Position numbers and translations under genes: made by a program. The notes under the pieces were generated by a model. That model had not been told where the DNA came from and searched no databases. It saw only the letters and a list, made by a program, of their open reading frames with translations. Shown one piece after another: positions 26,491-33,541 of a DNA stretch of 64,000 nt (position 1 is its first letter; every line of letters begins with the position of its first letter). Origin of the DNA: an uncultured Bacteriovoracaceae bacterium (lineage in GTDB: Bacteria; Bdellovibrionota; Bacteriovoracia; Bacteriovoracales; Bacteriovoracaceae); NCBI GenBank assembly GCA_937923325.1, contig CAKZUQ010000018.1:25956-89955 (forward strand), given 5' to 3'.

Positions 26491-27141
26491 TTAGATTTGA
26501 AAATGTGGGGTACTTTGACGATTTACCTTTCGAATAAGTTTTTTTATTTTTTTCATAAATAGATTTCTAAAGCGTAAAGCTAAAACTGTTTTATGAACTA
26601 GAAAGTTCTTTCTAAATCCAATCCACTTTCCAGTGTCACAGGAGAAGCCACCTGCTGGAACAATCATGTGAACATGTGGATGAACACTAAAGTTTGAGCC
26701 CCAAGTGTGAAGGACAGAAGTATACCCACCTTTTGCGTTCCACTTTGTTTCTATAGTGTCTAAAATTGCTTGAGAGGATGCTTTAAAAAGTATATTTGAG
26801 AAAGCAGTTTTGTTGTATAAGAATATATTGTTAAACTCATGAGGAATTGTAAAGACGGTGTGAAAGTGCTTGCATGGAAGAATGTTTTCAGCCATTTTGA
26901 TGACCCATTGCTGCTGTTTTTTCCATCCACATTTAGGACAAGATCTATTTCTGCATGAGTTGTAGGATATTGAATATTTGTCGCATCCCTCGACGGAGCA
27001 AGGGGTTGCATGTTCACCTAGAGCTTCTGTGCGACATTGAGACATGTCTTTTAATATTTTTTTTTGATATGAATTGTATTTTGAAGTGTCGACAAGTTTT
27101 ATAACATCGGCGACTTCAAAATTTTGTCTTGAGTTGTGCAT
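26491..27141 (-). pseudogene. IS91-like HUH transposase, C-terminus truncated
   Basis: 216 residues. The N-terminal zinc-binding module has CSVEGCDKY and CRNRSCPKCGWKKQQQW. The metal-binding HUH motif lies in VHPHVHMIVPAGG, as in IS91/ISCR Y2 transposases. The catalytic tyrosine region and C-terminal half (normal proteins are about 400 residues) are missing. From about residue 205 the frame runs into an IS66-like end (26510-26526), which marks the breakpoint. A zinc-ribbon ORF sits 4 bp upstream. Confidence 0.78.
26510..26526 (-). repeat. IS66-like element end inside the IS91-like gene
   Basis: On the reverse strand GTAAATCGTCAAAGTAC starts at 26526. The same 17 bases with one change end the IS66 region at 30064-30080. 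Both begin GTAA and point left, so this is a second right end, of an element now mostly lost, joined to the IS91-like coding sequence. Confidence 0.6.
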
Positions 27142-27145
27142 GACT

Positions 27146-27376
27146 TTAGAAAAACACTCTGCGACAAGAGTTGCACTTTATGTTCTGTTTAGCTTGGTCT
27201 TCTTCATCTTTTTCAGAGTAGTAGTCAACAAAAGTGGATTCGCCACATTCACAAATAAATTCATCGGTGTACGGAAATATGCTATCATCGTTGTCGACAT
27301 GAGTGAGTTCTTTATTGTTTTTTTTGATTTGTTTTTTGTTTTTTGTTTGAATGAAAAAGTTTTTAAATGAAGCCAT
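27146..27376 (-). CDS. Small zinc-ribbon protein upstream of the IS91-like transposase
   Basis: 76 residues: a Lys/Asn-rich N-terminal third, then two cysteine pairs (CECGES about residue 43 and CNSCRR near the end) that suit a zinc ribbon. It ends 4 bp before the transposase start on the same strand, so it may be an element-encoded accessory protein or the detached N-terminal metal-binding part of the transposase. No exact family is recognised. Confidence 0.45.
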   Translation of the reverse strand: MASFKNFFIQTKNKKQIKKNNKELTHVDNDDSIFPYTDEFICECGESTFVDYYSEKDEEDQAKQNIKCNSCRRVFF

Positions 27377-27493
27377 GTATTTATTATGTTCTATTTTTGT
27401 TTTTGATTAAAGGTAAGGTTGAATTTTTTACCTAGTTTTGCATTTATTTTTATATTTTTCACGGTATGTGTTTTTTATCGTGCGTGTTTTTTG

Positions 27494-27526
27494 ATTTTTA
27501 TTTTTTATTTTTTATTTTTTATTTTT
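27494..27526. repeat. Tandem T-rich 7-mer repeat
   Basis: About four and a half copies of ATTTTTT stand in tandem within the spacer. Such a tract can slip in replication and bend DNA. It is too short and uniform to be a CRISPR. Confidence 0.7.
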
Positions 27527-27665
27527 GATTTAGGATAAAGTTGTCGAAGCTTTTTCTTTATTAACTAGATTTTTATTGTCTAGAGGGAAATATTCAAAAG
27601 ATTTTTTACGATTTTTTTAGTTTATTTTATACTTATTTTTAGTTTATTTTTTGGGAAAAGTTGCG

Positions 27666-27678
27666 CGAGCGCAGCGAG
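27666..27678. repeat. REP-like palindromic core CGAGCGCAGCGAG
   Basis: A third copy of the imperfect palindrome CGAGCGNAGCNAG, also present at 21138 and 21237. It overlaps the upstream TTG codon of the tnpA frame, which is one reason to place the tnpA start downstream at 27712. Confidence 0.45.
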
Positions 27679-27711
27679 TTTTATTTATATGATGGGGTTT
27701 CTTGGTTAATT

Positions 27712-28089
27712 ATGGATTTAACAATACTAGCAAAAAAGATTAGTTCTTACAGGACTCCCGCAGGAAGAGTAACCAAGTTACCTGATGAAATTCTTGGAGA
27801 AATTCTTCACGCTTGGGAACAGTGGACTGGCACGGCTTCTGGCTTTTATAGCCAGCTTGGAACACATCAAAAAAAGATGGCCAAAATTATGGGAAAAGCA
27901 AAGCAACTAAAGCGAGAAGGTGTTTTTGATGGGCTAAACTTTACAGAAGTTATTGTTGAAGAGAATGAAACTACTTCTTCAAATGTAACTCCCATAACTG
28001 GCTGTGGAATTGAGCTCGTTTGGAAAGATAATATTATAAGATTTGGCAGCTCTGAGCTGCTAGTAGATTTTTTAAAAAAGGCAGCATAA
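27712..28089 (+). CDS. tnpA: IS66 accessory protein TnpA (Orf1)
   Basis: 125 residues from the ATG at 27712. The frame is open back to a TTG at 27661, but that part encodes the REP-like palindrome and resembles no TnpA. Features are a helical DNA-binding region, LPDEILGEILHAWEQWTGT, then the KMAKIMGKAKQLKREG helix and the strand IELVWKDNIIRF at the C-terminus. tnpB starts at the very next base, so translation is coupled. It is required with TnpB for IS66 transposition. Confidence 0.75.
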   Translation: MDLTILAKKISSYRTPAGRVTKLPDEILGEILHAWEQWTGTASGFYSQLGTHQKKMAKIMGKAKQLKREGVFDGLNFTEVIVEENETTSSNVTPITGCGIELVWKDNIIRFGSSELLVDFLKKAA

Positions 28090-28446
28090 ATGATAGCAAT
28101 GAATCGTAGGACTAAAATATTTATTTCGAAAGAACCAACTGATATGAGAGTATCCTATGATTCATTGTTTAATAAAGTTAAGACTATTCTAGACGAAGAT
28201 CCAATGTCTGGGCATATGTTTGTTTTTATCAATAAAAGAAGAAATAGTTGTAAGTGTCTCTACTATGACGGCACAGGCCTTGTCATTGTCTCAAAGCGCA
28301 TGGAAAGTGGTTTGTTTAGTAAAATAAATCCTTATCACTCTGGTAAAATCAAGTTAACTCAAGCTGAATTTAATTTATTTTTTGAGGGAGTCGATTTAAA
28401 TAAAATATTTATTGAGAGTCCAATAGAAATTAATAAAGCTAGTTAA
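28090..28446 (+). CDS. tnpB: IS66 accessory protein TnpB (Orf2)
   Basis: 118 residues with the family pattern KIFISKEPTDMRVSYDSL, MFVFINKRRNSCKCLYYDGTG, VIVSKRMESGLF and LTQAEFNLFFEGVD. Full length for IS66 Orf2. It directly follows tnpA. tnpC begins 54 bp downstream. Confidence 0.88.
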   Translation: MIAMNRRTKIFISKEPTDMRVSYDSLFNKVKTILDEDPMSGHMFVFINKRRNSCKCLYYDGTGLVIVSKRMESGLFSKINPYHSGKIKLTQAEFNLFFEGVDLNKIFIESPIEINKAS

Positions 28447-28500
28447 GTTTATGGGGCCATGGGCCTATACTTTTTGAATTTATTTTTTAATAATTAACTC

Positions 28501-30054
28501 ATGCACCAGCAATATCTATTTGATCCCATTCCTAATGATAAATATGACTTACTGACAAAAGAAGACCTAGTCATATTAAATCAAGATAATGAGTCTCTGA
28601 TCAAGCAAATGCAAAAAGTTATAGACGAGCAAAATGAAGAACTCTGTAAATCAGAACAAAAAAGTTTTTTACTTGGAGAGCAATCAATAAATATAAAGCA
28701 TCGTCTGTTTGGAAAAAGCTCAGAAAAATCACAAAAAAAAGATAAAGAAAAAAAACTCCGTAAGAAACCTCGAAAACGTATCTTACTACCCTGTGAGAGA
28801 TATCCAAACATTGATGTAATGGAAAAGCTAGTTACTTTAGATCAACTTCCAAGCTGTCCTTGTTGCAGCAAGGAGATGAGTGACTCTGGACTTACTGAAG
28901 ATAGTGAATACTTAACAGTGATTCCAAAAAGATATTATGTGGTAAAACAAAAAAGAGTTAAATATAGATGCTCAGGTTGTCATGGCTCAATAGTTACAGC
29001 TCCAGCAATTCCAAGAATTAAAGCAGGATCTAGCTATAGTGATGAGATGACTTTAGATGTAGCTCTTAGTAAATATTGCGATTTAATACCAGTTGAAAGA
29101 TATGTTCAGATGGCAGCGAGAAGTGGTGTAAAAGATCTTCCAGCGAACTCTTTGATTCAGGGAACTCACAGACTCGCGGACTTCTTAGAGAGCATTTATG
29201 AGAAGTTAAAACTTGAAATCAAAGCTAGTAAAATACTTCACGCAGATGAAACACCCCACAAGATGCTTGAGGGTGATAAGAAAAGTAACTGGTACCTTTG
29301 GGGATTTAGTACTGATAGAGCAGCGTATTTTAAGGCGATGGATACGAGGTCAGGATCAGTAGCATCAGATCTTTTAAAAGAATCAGTTTGTGAATATTTA
29401 GTAAGTGATGTTTTTAGCGGATATAAAAAAGCTGTTACAGACACTAATGTTTATCGGGAGGAAAAAGGATTAAACAATATAAAAAACATCTACTGTAATG
29501 CCCATGCCAGACGCAAGTTCAAGGAGTCCAGTAAGTCATTTGAAGTAGAAAGTGAATTATTTCTTTGGTGCTATAGAAAAATTTATTACTTGGAAAAGAA
29601 AATAAAGACGCAAGATTCTAAAAAATATAAGTCGATAGATTTTGACTTAGCAAGACGTTGGCAAAGGCTTTACTACAGGACGATGGATAACTTAGCCTTA
29701 AAAATGAAAAGTAGCTATTCAAGTAAAAGCTCTTTAGCTAAAGCAATTGATTACTTTGTAAAAAACTATAATGAGTTAGTTTATTTTTTAAAGTATGAAG
29801 ATATTCCTATTGATAATAATTCGCAGGAGAGACTGATGAGGAGTCCTGTAATTGGTCGAAAGACTTGGTATGGGACTCATTCCAAAAGAGGAGTAAAAAC
29901 CAATTCAATATTATTTTCTTTGGTTGAGTCTTGTAAGTTAAATAAAATAAATCCTAGAGAATATTTTAGAGATATAGTACTTGCAATTCATCAAAATCAA
30001 ACAACATTTACTCCAAGTGAATATTTAAAAATGAAATCAGAAAATATTGCCTAA
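28501..30054 (+). CDS. tnpC: IS66 transposase TnpC (DDE)
   Basis: 517 residues. It has an N-terminal helical region and a zinc finger (CPCCSKEM, then RCSGCHG). The DDE catalytic domain has Asp in LHADETPH, Asp in YLVSDVFSGYK and a late acidic residue in NNSQERLMRSPVIGRKTW. The C-terminal LVESCKLNKINPREYFRDIV is typical of IS66. It appears complete, with no stop or frameshift, and is the largest intact mobile gene of the island. Confidence 0.92.
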   Translation: MHQQYLFDPIPNDKYDLLTKEDLVILNQDNESLIKQMQKVIDEQNEELCKSEQKSFLLGEQSINIKHRLFGKSSEKSQKKDKEKKLRKKPRKRILLPCERYPNIDVMEKLVTLDQLPSCPCCSKEMSDSGLTEDSEYLTVIPKRYYVVKQKRVKYRCSGCHGSIVTAPAIPRIKAGSSYSDEMTLDVALSKYCDLIPVERYVQMAARSGVKDLPANSLIQGTHRLADFLESIYEKLKLEIKASKILHADETPHKMLEGDKKSNWYLWGFSTDRAAYFKAMDTRSGSVASDLLKESVCEYLVSDVFSGYKKAVTDTNVYREEKGLNNIKNIYCNAHARRKFKESSKSFEVESELFLWCYRKIYYLEKKIKTQDSKKYKSIDFDLARRWQRLYYRTMDNLALKMKSSYSSKSSLAKAIDYFVKNYNELVYFLKYEDIPIDNNSQERLMRSPVIGRKTWYGTHSKRGVKTNSILFSLVESCKLNKINPREYFRDIVLAIHQNQTTFTPSEYLKMKSENIA

Positions 30055-30063
30055 AAATACGTA

Positions 30064-30080
30064 GTACTTCGACGATTTAC
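30064..30080 (-). repeat. IS66 right terminal repeat
   Basis: Inward reading GTAAATCGTCGAAGTAC from base 30080. It lies 9 bp past the tnpC stop. 16 of 17 bases match the end at 26510-26526. Confidence 0.65.
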
Positions 30081-30231
30081 TTATCTTTTGATATTTCTTT
30101 TTGAATTCTTTCAATAGTAGATTTCACGTTAACGTGCCGAACAGTCATGAAAAACATTATGGAATAAAAAATATGGATGGCCTATAAAAAAATCCTTATA
30201 TGGCCTTACATCGATGACAGAATTAAGAATT

Positions 30232-30246
30232 ACGCTGAATAGTTAC
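30232..30246 (-). repeat. Second IS66-like end bordering a truncated host gene
   Basis: Inward reading GTAACTATTCAGCGT from base 30246. It matches the end at 22028-22042 with one difference. The 150 bp between this end and the IS66 right end carry a short reverse ORF and an imperfect hairpin (GGCCTATA near 30177, TATATGGCC near 30199) but no recognised gene. Confidence 0.5.
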
Positions 30247-30556
30247 AACTTATCATTCCCATATTCAAGGAAGCCTTTCTCCAAAAAGAGTTTTAAGAAC
30301 AGAACAGCTAATTGGAACTATCGATTTTGATATTGCTGGAGAGTTTATTTATGCCTTGAATGCAAAAGACAATACGATTTATGTTTACAATAGATTTGCT
30401 AGTTACCATAGAAGAGAGCAGTACCAAAATTTAGAATTGATTACTTCATATGAGGGATTACCAGAAAACCTAAATAGTATTGAGATTAAAGATCAAACAA
30501 TTATTGTAAAGTATAATGACTCAAAAAGTGAACTCGTAATACCAATTAAAAACTAA
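30247..30556 (+). pseudogene. 3' fragment of an unknown host gene cut by an IS66-like end
   Basis: The frame ending at 30556 is open back to the element end at 30246 and gives about 103 residues (YHSHIQGSLSPKRVL, FIYALNAKDNTIYVYNRF, ELITSYEGLPENLNSIEIKD). These look like repeated beta-strands of a propeller-like or WD/NHL-like protein. There is no start codon with a ribosome site at the junction. The 5' part is not in the window. It overlaps the convergent gene by 11 bp. Confidence 0.55.
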
Positions 30557-31403
30557 ATCCAATACCTAATTTAGCTTCATTGATTTTTTTCTGCCAATTG
30601 ACTGTAGAGGCATGAAAGAAAATACTATTAAATGAGAATGTCTCCTTTAAAAACCACCTTTTATTTTTAAATGTATAACCAACCCCTGTCGTAACTATTG
30701 AAGAAAAGTCCTGATAATCGAAAAAGTAATGAGTCCCTCCACCAATCTCTACAAAAAATAAGTTAAAGTACTGCCTAAGTAGAACTTGGGCCTTAATGGC
30801 AAAGCTTTGAACCGTTTCTAGGTCATCATTTTCTATGAAATAGGGTGATGCTCCAAGAGAAAATCTTAAACCAGTTGTTTGAGTAAGCCTAACGTAGGGA
30901 AGCCAAGCAAATTCTGAATTTACTTGGGCAATATCATCTACTGTAACAAAGTTTCCAGAAAGCTTGAATGTACAATATTTACAATGTGTTTTTTCGACTG
31001 TTTTAGTTCTAACAGGTTTAACGTTAAATGTTGCACGCATTTTTATAGGATTGAACTTTTTAAACTTTCCATTTTTAAGGGAATAGAATTTTTGTTCTTT
31101 ACGAATGAGTATCGTGTATTTTTCTTTTGAAAAATAAAGAATGTCTTCAGCAATTCCATTTGCGTCTATTATATACTTTCTTTTTTGAAATGATTGAGGA
31201 GATACTAACTCTTTAAAACTCACTTTCTTGTATCTATTTTTACCAGTGAGATAGTGAATATTCTCTTGTTTGTAGGCAAAGAAGTCATAGTTTTTAGCTA
31301 GTAAGTTTTTTACCTTAGCATTGAAAGCAGAAATACTTCCTTTAGAAAAAGTAGTTGAGCTTGTTAATAGAATAAGTAAGTATAGGAAATTCTTTAGTTT
31401 CAT
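30546..31403 (-). CDS. Unknown secreted protein with beta-barrel-like C-terminus
   Basis: 285 residues with a signal peptide (about 1-20, TTFSKG). The N-terminal half is Lys/Tyr-rich. A CKYC pair lies near the middle. The second half is beta-rich with alternating aromatics and ends LGIGFSF, like an outer-membrane barrel strand. It begins the non-mobile region to the right of the island. No family is recognised. Confidence 0.55.
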   Translation of the reverse strand: MKLKNFLYLLILLTSSTTFSKGSISAFNAKVKNLLAKNYDFFAYKQENIHYLTGKNRYKKVSFKELVSPQSFQKRKYIIDANGIAEDILYFSKEKYTILIRKEQKFYSLKNGKFKKFNPIKMRATFNVKPVRTKTVEKTHCKYCTFKLSGNFVTVDDIAQVNSEFAWLPYVRLTQTTGLRFSLGASPYFIENDDLETVQSFAIKAQVLLRQYFNLFFVEIGGGTHYFFDYQDFSSIVTTGVGYTFKNKRWFLKETFSFNSIFFHASTVNWQKKINEAKLGIGFSF

Positions 31404-31461
31404 ATAGATTTTATTGTATTTCCTTCTGGAATATAATCAATAGGTGGTCACTTATTGACTC

Positions 31462-31494
31462 TTGTCTCAATTGCAGTTTTGGCCCTAGAGACAA
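31462..31494 (+). promoter_or_regulatory. Candidate enhancer (UAS) upstream of the sigma-54 promoter
   Basis: TTGTCTC and GAGACAA form a perfect 7-bp inverted repeat with a 19-bp centre. It lies about 53-85 bp before the sigma-54 promoter, a plausible place for a sigma-54 activator to bind. The 58 bp between it and the gene at 31403 show nothing else. Confidence 0.4.
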
Positions 31495-31546
31495 ATTGGC
31501 ATAATCTAAGTACATGAAAACATTGAAAACTTAAGCTTCTTAGGTT

Positions 31547-31562
31547 TGGCACGATGCGTGCA
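31547..31562 (+). promoter_or_regulatory. Sigma-54 (RpoN) promoter
   Basis: TGGCACG-ATGC-GTGCA against the consensus TGGCACG-N4-TTGCW: 11 of 12 defined bases match, including the -24 GG and -12 GC at the right spacing. Transcription should start near 31574 and run into the GGA-hairpin region. A sigma-54-dependent response regulator is encoded at 42.4 kb. Confidence 0.75.
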
Positions 31563-31573
31563 ACTATAGAAGA

Positions 31574-31785
31574 AGTCAAGCCCAAGGATAGGGCGAATAG
31601 GTCCACGGATGGACGTATATGACAGCTCATTAGTGTTTGTGAGTAGTGTTTGTGTTTTAGTGTGTGTAGACCTCTAGGAAATAGTTACCCCCATAGGTCG
31701 AAAGTTTCCCCGATTTTAATCCAGTCTGTTTTTTAATCCGATACGAAAGTATGAGTGAAGAAAAGACAGACTGGATTTTTTATTT
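31574..31785 (+). ncRNA. Structured leader or small RNA with GGA hairpin loops (CsrA/RsmA-sponge-like)
   Basis: Three hairpins present GGA in or at the loop: GCCC-AAGGATA-GGGC (31580-31594), GTCCA-CGGA-TGGAC (31601-31614), and CTA-GGAAA-TAG (31674-31684) inside an outer GACCT/AGGTC pair (31669-31699). A 17-bp stem followed by T-rich sequence (31718-31785) could terminate it. GGA in hairpin loops is the hallmark of CsrA/RsmA-binding RNAs such as RsmY and RsmZ. Between hairpins 2 and 3 lies a GTGTTTGTG-rich single-stranded stretch. Whether it is a free sRNA or a 5' leader of the next gene is open. Confidence 0.5.
31718..31777 (+). promoter_or_regulatory. 17-bp stem enclosing a start codon
   Basis: Bases 31718-31734 pair with 31761-31777 (12 perfect pairs, one G-U, four A-U). 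The 26-base loop holds the ATG at 31751. TTT and then ATTT follow the stem. It can act as an intrinsic terminator (attenuator) or as a translation switch. The right arm lies inside the coding sequence. Confidence 0.6.
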
Positions 31786-32212
31786 AAAGCTTAATAAAAA
31801 TTTACCAGAACATTTTTTTGATTTAGATCTAGAGTTTAAAAAAAACGGTTTTACGTTAATTCCGGTTACTATAAGTGAGCTTCTCACTGTAACTAAAGGT
31901 GAAGGGAATTTTCATGTTGTTGCAACTGTAACAGGAATGTCTGAGGCAACTCACTATACAAAAAAAGTAAAAAAAGTATTTAAGATGTTGCTTAGATCTG
32001 GCCGCATGCATAGTTATATTGCTTCAAGCTTTAAGTTTGTAGATGAAACAGCACAGTACGGTAAAACGGGACAATATCATTTTGTTCCTCTACCAGTAAG
32101 TATGAAATATTTCTGTGATACAATTTCTAAGATAATTAAATCTAAAGATAATAAAACACGTAAGTGGCCAGGTGGAACAAGAAGCCTTGGCTCTACTGTT
32201 GGAAGCTTATAA
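31751..32212 (+). CDS. Unknown soluble protein under a sigma-54 leader
   Basis: 153 residues, no signal peptide or membrane helix. It has a mixed alpha/beta pattern with a basic middle (HYTKKVKKVFKMLLRSGRM) and a C-terminus KTRKWPGGTRSLGSTVGSL. No family is recognised. Only a weak purine stretch (GAAAG) precedes the ATG, which lies in the loop of a 17-bp stem, so translation is likely controlled. There is no later methionine before residue 64 that could serve as a better start. A second unknown gene follows after 9 bp. Confidence 0.6.
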   Translation: MSEEKTDWIFYLKLNKNLPEHFFDLDLEFKKNGFTLIPVTISELLTVTKGEGNFHVVATVTGMSEATHYTKKVKKVFKMLLRSGRMHSYIASSFKFVDETAQYGKTGQYHFVPLPVSMKYFCDTISKIIKSKDNKTRKWPGGTRSLGSTVGSL

Positions 32213-32221
32213 TGGTATTCA

Positions 32222-32782
32222 ATGAAAAGTAAAAGAAGTGATTTAGAAATAAGATATATACTTTTATTTAAGTTAGATGCTCAAAACTTATTTAATAGAA
32301 TTGTTTTGCGCCAGCACGACTATATAGAAGCATTCTCACTAAAAAGAAACCGCGCTGTATTTAGAGATGTGTTTGATAATAGATATGCCAAAGCGACTAT
32401 TCATGACATTGCTTATTGTTCACCTGAAATTATTGAAGCTTTAAATTCTTTTTATCAGCTAGCTGATGAAATCTATTGGTACCTTAAGCATACTCAAGAT
32501 ATGCCAAATATGATTGAAGATGAAGTCCAAAGAATGGTGAATAGATTAAAGAGTCAATATGAACTACTTACTCTTTATATAGATGCAGAGCTTTCGGGAA
32601 CTGGTCAAGAAGAAATCTTTGAGCAAGGCGATATTTCTCCAGCAGATGATGATGTTCATAGTGACTCATTTGAAATGCAGGGTGAAGCATCTCAAAGAGA
32701 ACAGGATGCGCAGTATCTTCAGCCTGAGCAATACCCTGATCCAGATTTAGATGCTGACGACAATACACAGGATGATGCGTAG
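32222..32782 (+). CDS. Unknown protein with acidic C-terminal tail
   Basis: 186 residues. The N-terminal 130 residues are helical (RYILLFKLDAQNLFNRIVL, HDIAYCSPEIIEALNSFYQL). The last 55 are strongly acidic and Gln-rich, ending DLDADDNTQDDA, and probably disordered. No signal peptide. It is paired with the preceding gene (9 bp gap). Function unknown. The acidic tail could bind basic partners. Confidence 0.55.
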   Translation: MKSKRSDLEIRYILLFKLDAQNLFNRIVLRQHDYIEAFSLKRNRAVFRDVFDNRYAKATIHDIAYCSPEIIEALNSFYQLADEIYWYLKHTQDMPNMIEDEVQRMVNRLKSQYELLTLYIDAELSGTGQEEIFEQGDISPADDDVHSDSFEMQGEASQREQDAQYLQPEQYPDPDLDADDNTQDDA

Positions 32783-32845
32783 CAAATTTCGATTTTTCTT
32801 AAATTTTTATATTTAATATTGTAAGTAGAGTGTGTCGGAGATTAT

Positions 32846-33541
32846 ATGCACAAATTAGTTTTTTTTTCACTTTTACTGTTCTCAACTTATGCTTTCTCAA
32901 AACAACAATTTTCTGCTTCTAGGCTGGATAAATTGTCTGGAGAAAGAAAGACGAGCTTTGATACTAAATCTGAATGGGATCAAAAGTACGCAAGGCCTTC
33001 ATTTATTTTTGGTAAGGCCCCTGTTAAATTTCTAGCAGAAAATTATGATTTTATTCCTGAAAATAGTACAGTTTTAGATATGGGAATGGGAGAAGGTCGA
33101 AATGCCGTTTTCTTAGCAAGTAAAGGTCATAAGGTTACAGGTGTTGATATCAGCTCAGTTGCGATTAAAAAATCACAACATTTAGCGAGAGAATTTGGGG
33201 TAAAAATAAAAGGCGTTGTTGCTTCAATGGAGAAATATACAATTGCACCTGGAAGTTATGATGTTATTTTATGTCTGTATTATGTAGATAGAAGCTTAAC
33301 AGAAAAAATTAAGAAATGGTTGAAACCAGGTGGGATTTTAATCTATGAATCTCATACAATTAAAGAAAGATCTAGAAAAGGTCATAAAAAAACTAAAATT
33401 GAATATTATTTAAAAGAGCAAGAACTTCTAACAATGTTTAAAGGCATGCAGGTTTTAAAGTACGAAGAGCCTTTACATGAAAAAGAAAATAGAGCGAGTA
33501 TTATTCTAAGAAAACCAATTAAAGAAACAAAGGTTAAATAA
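32846..33541 (+). CDS. SAM-dependent methyltransferase with an N-terminal signal peptide (TehB-like)
   Basis: 231 residues. A hydrophobic signal (about 1-18, YAFSKQ) precedes a class-I methyltransferase core: motif I VLDMGMGEGRNAVFLA, motif II GVDISSVAI, then SYDVILCLYYV and WLKPGGILIYES. The context FIFGKAPVKFLAEN resembles TehB and related thiol or chalcogen methyltransferases. An exported methyltransferase is odd because SAM is cytoplasmic. Either the N-terminus is a membrane anchor or the substrate is at the membrane. It overlaps the next gene by one base. Confidence 0.75.
   Translation: MHKLVFFSLLLFSTYAFSKQQFSASRLDKLSGERKTSFDTKSEWDQKYARPSFIFGKAPVKFLAENYDFIPENSTVLDMGMGEGRNAVFLASKGHKVTGVDISSVAIKKSQHLAREFGVKIKGVVASMEKYTIAPGSYDVILCLYYVDRSLTEKIKKWLKPGGILIYESHTIKERSRKGHKKTKIEYYLKEQELLTMFKGMQVLKYEEPLHEKENRASIILRKPIKETKVK

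Larger units (their letters stand above)
27377..27711. other. T-rich non-coding spacer between two transposases
   Basis: About 335 bp between the reverse zinc-ribbon ORF and the forward IS66 tnpA. It has marked strand asymmetry: the forward strand is mostly T with few A, C or G. It holds a tandem 7-mer T-tract, repeated GTGTTTTTT, and a TTGTCGAAG segment at 27543-27551 that partly matches the IS66 right end. No convincing gene is seen. Confidence 0.6.
27535..30080 (+). mobile_element. IS66-family insertion sequence
   Basis: Three genes in canonical order (tnpA, tnpB, tnpC) all look full length. The right end is taken as 30080, where the sequence reads inward GTAAATCGTCGAAGTAC, GTAA being the usual IS66 terminus. 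The left end is uncertain. The best partial match, sharing TCGAAG after TAAA, is at about 27535-27555. The element may still be able to move. Confidence 0.65.

Noticed and set aside
27411..27430. GTAAGGTTGAATTTTTTACC as the IS66 left end
   Set aside because: It starts with GTAA, but beyond that it matches the right end poorly. The left border stays unresolved.
27494..27526. CRISPR-like tandem repeat
   Set aside because: The units are 7 bp with no spacers. It is a simple T-rich repeat.
27661..27711. TTG start of IS66 tnpA at 27661
   Set aside because: The extra 17 codons encode the REP-like palindrome and have no ribosome site. The ATG at 27712 gives a normal TnpA.
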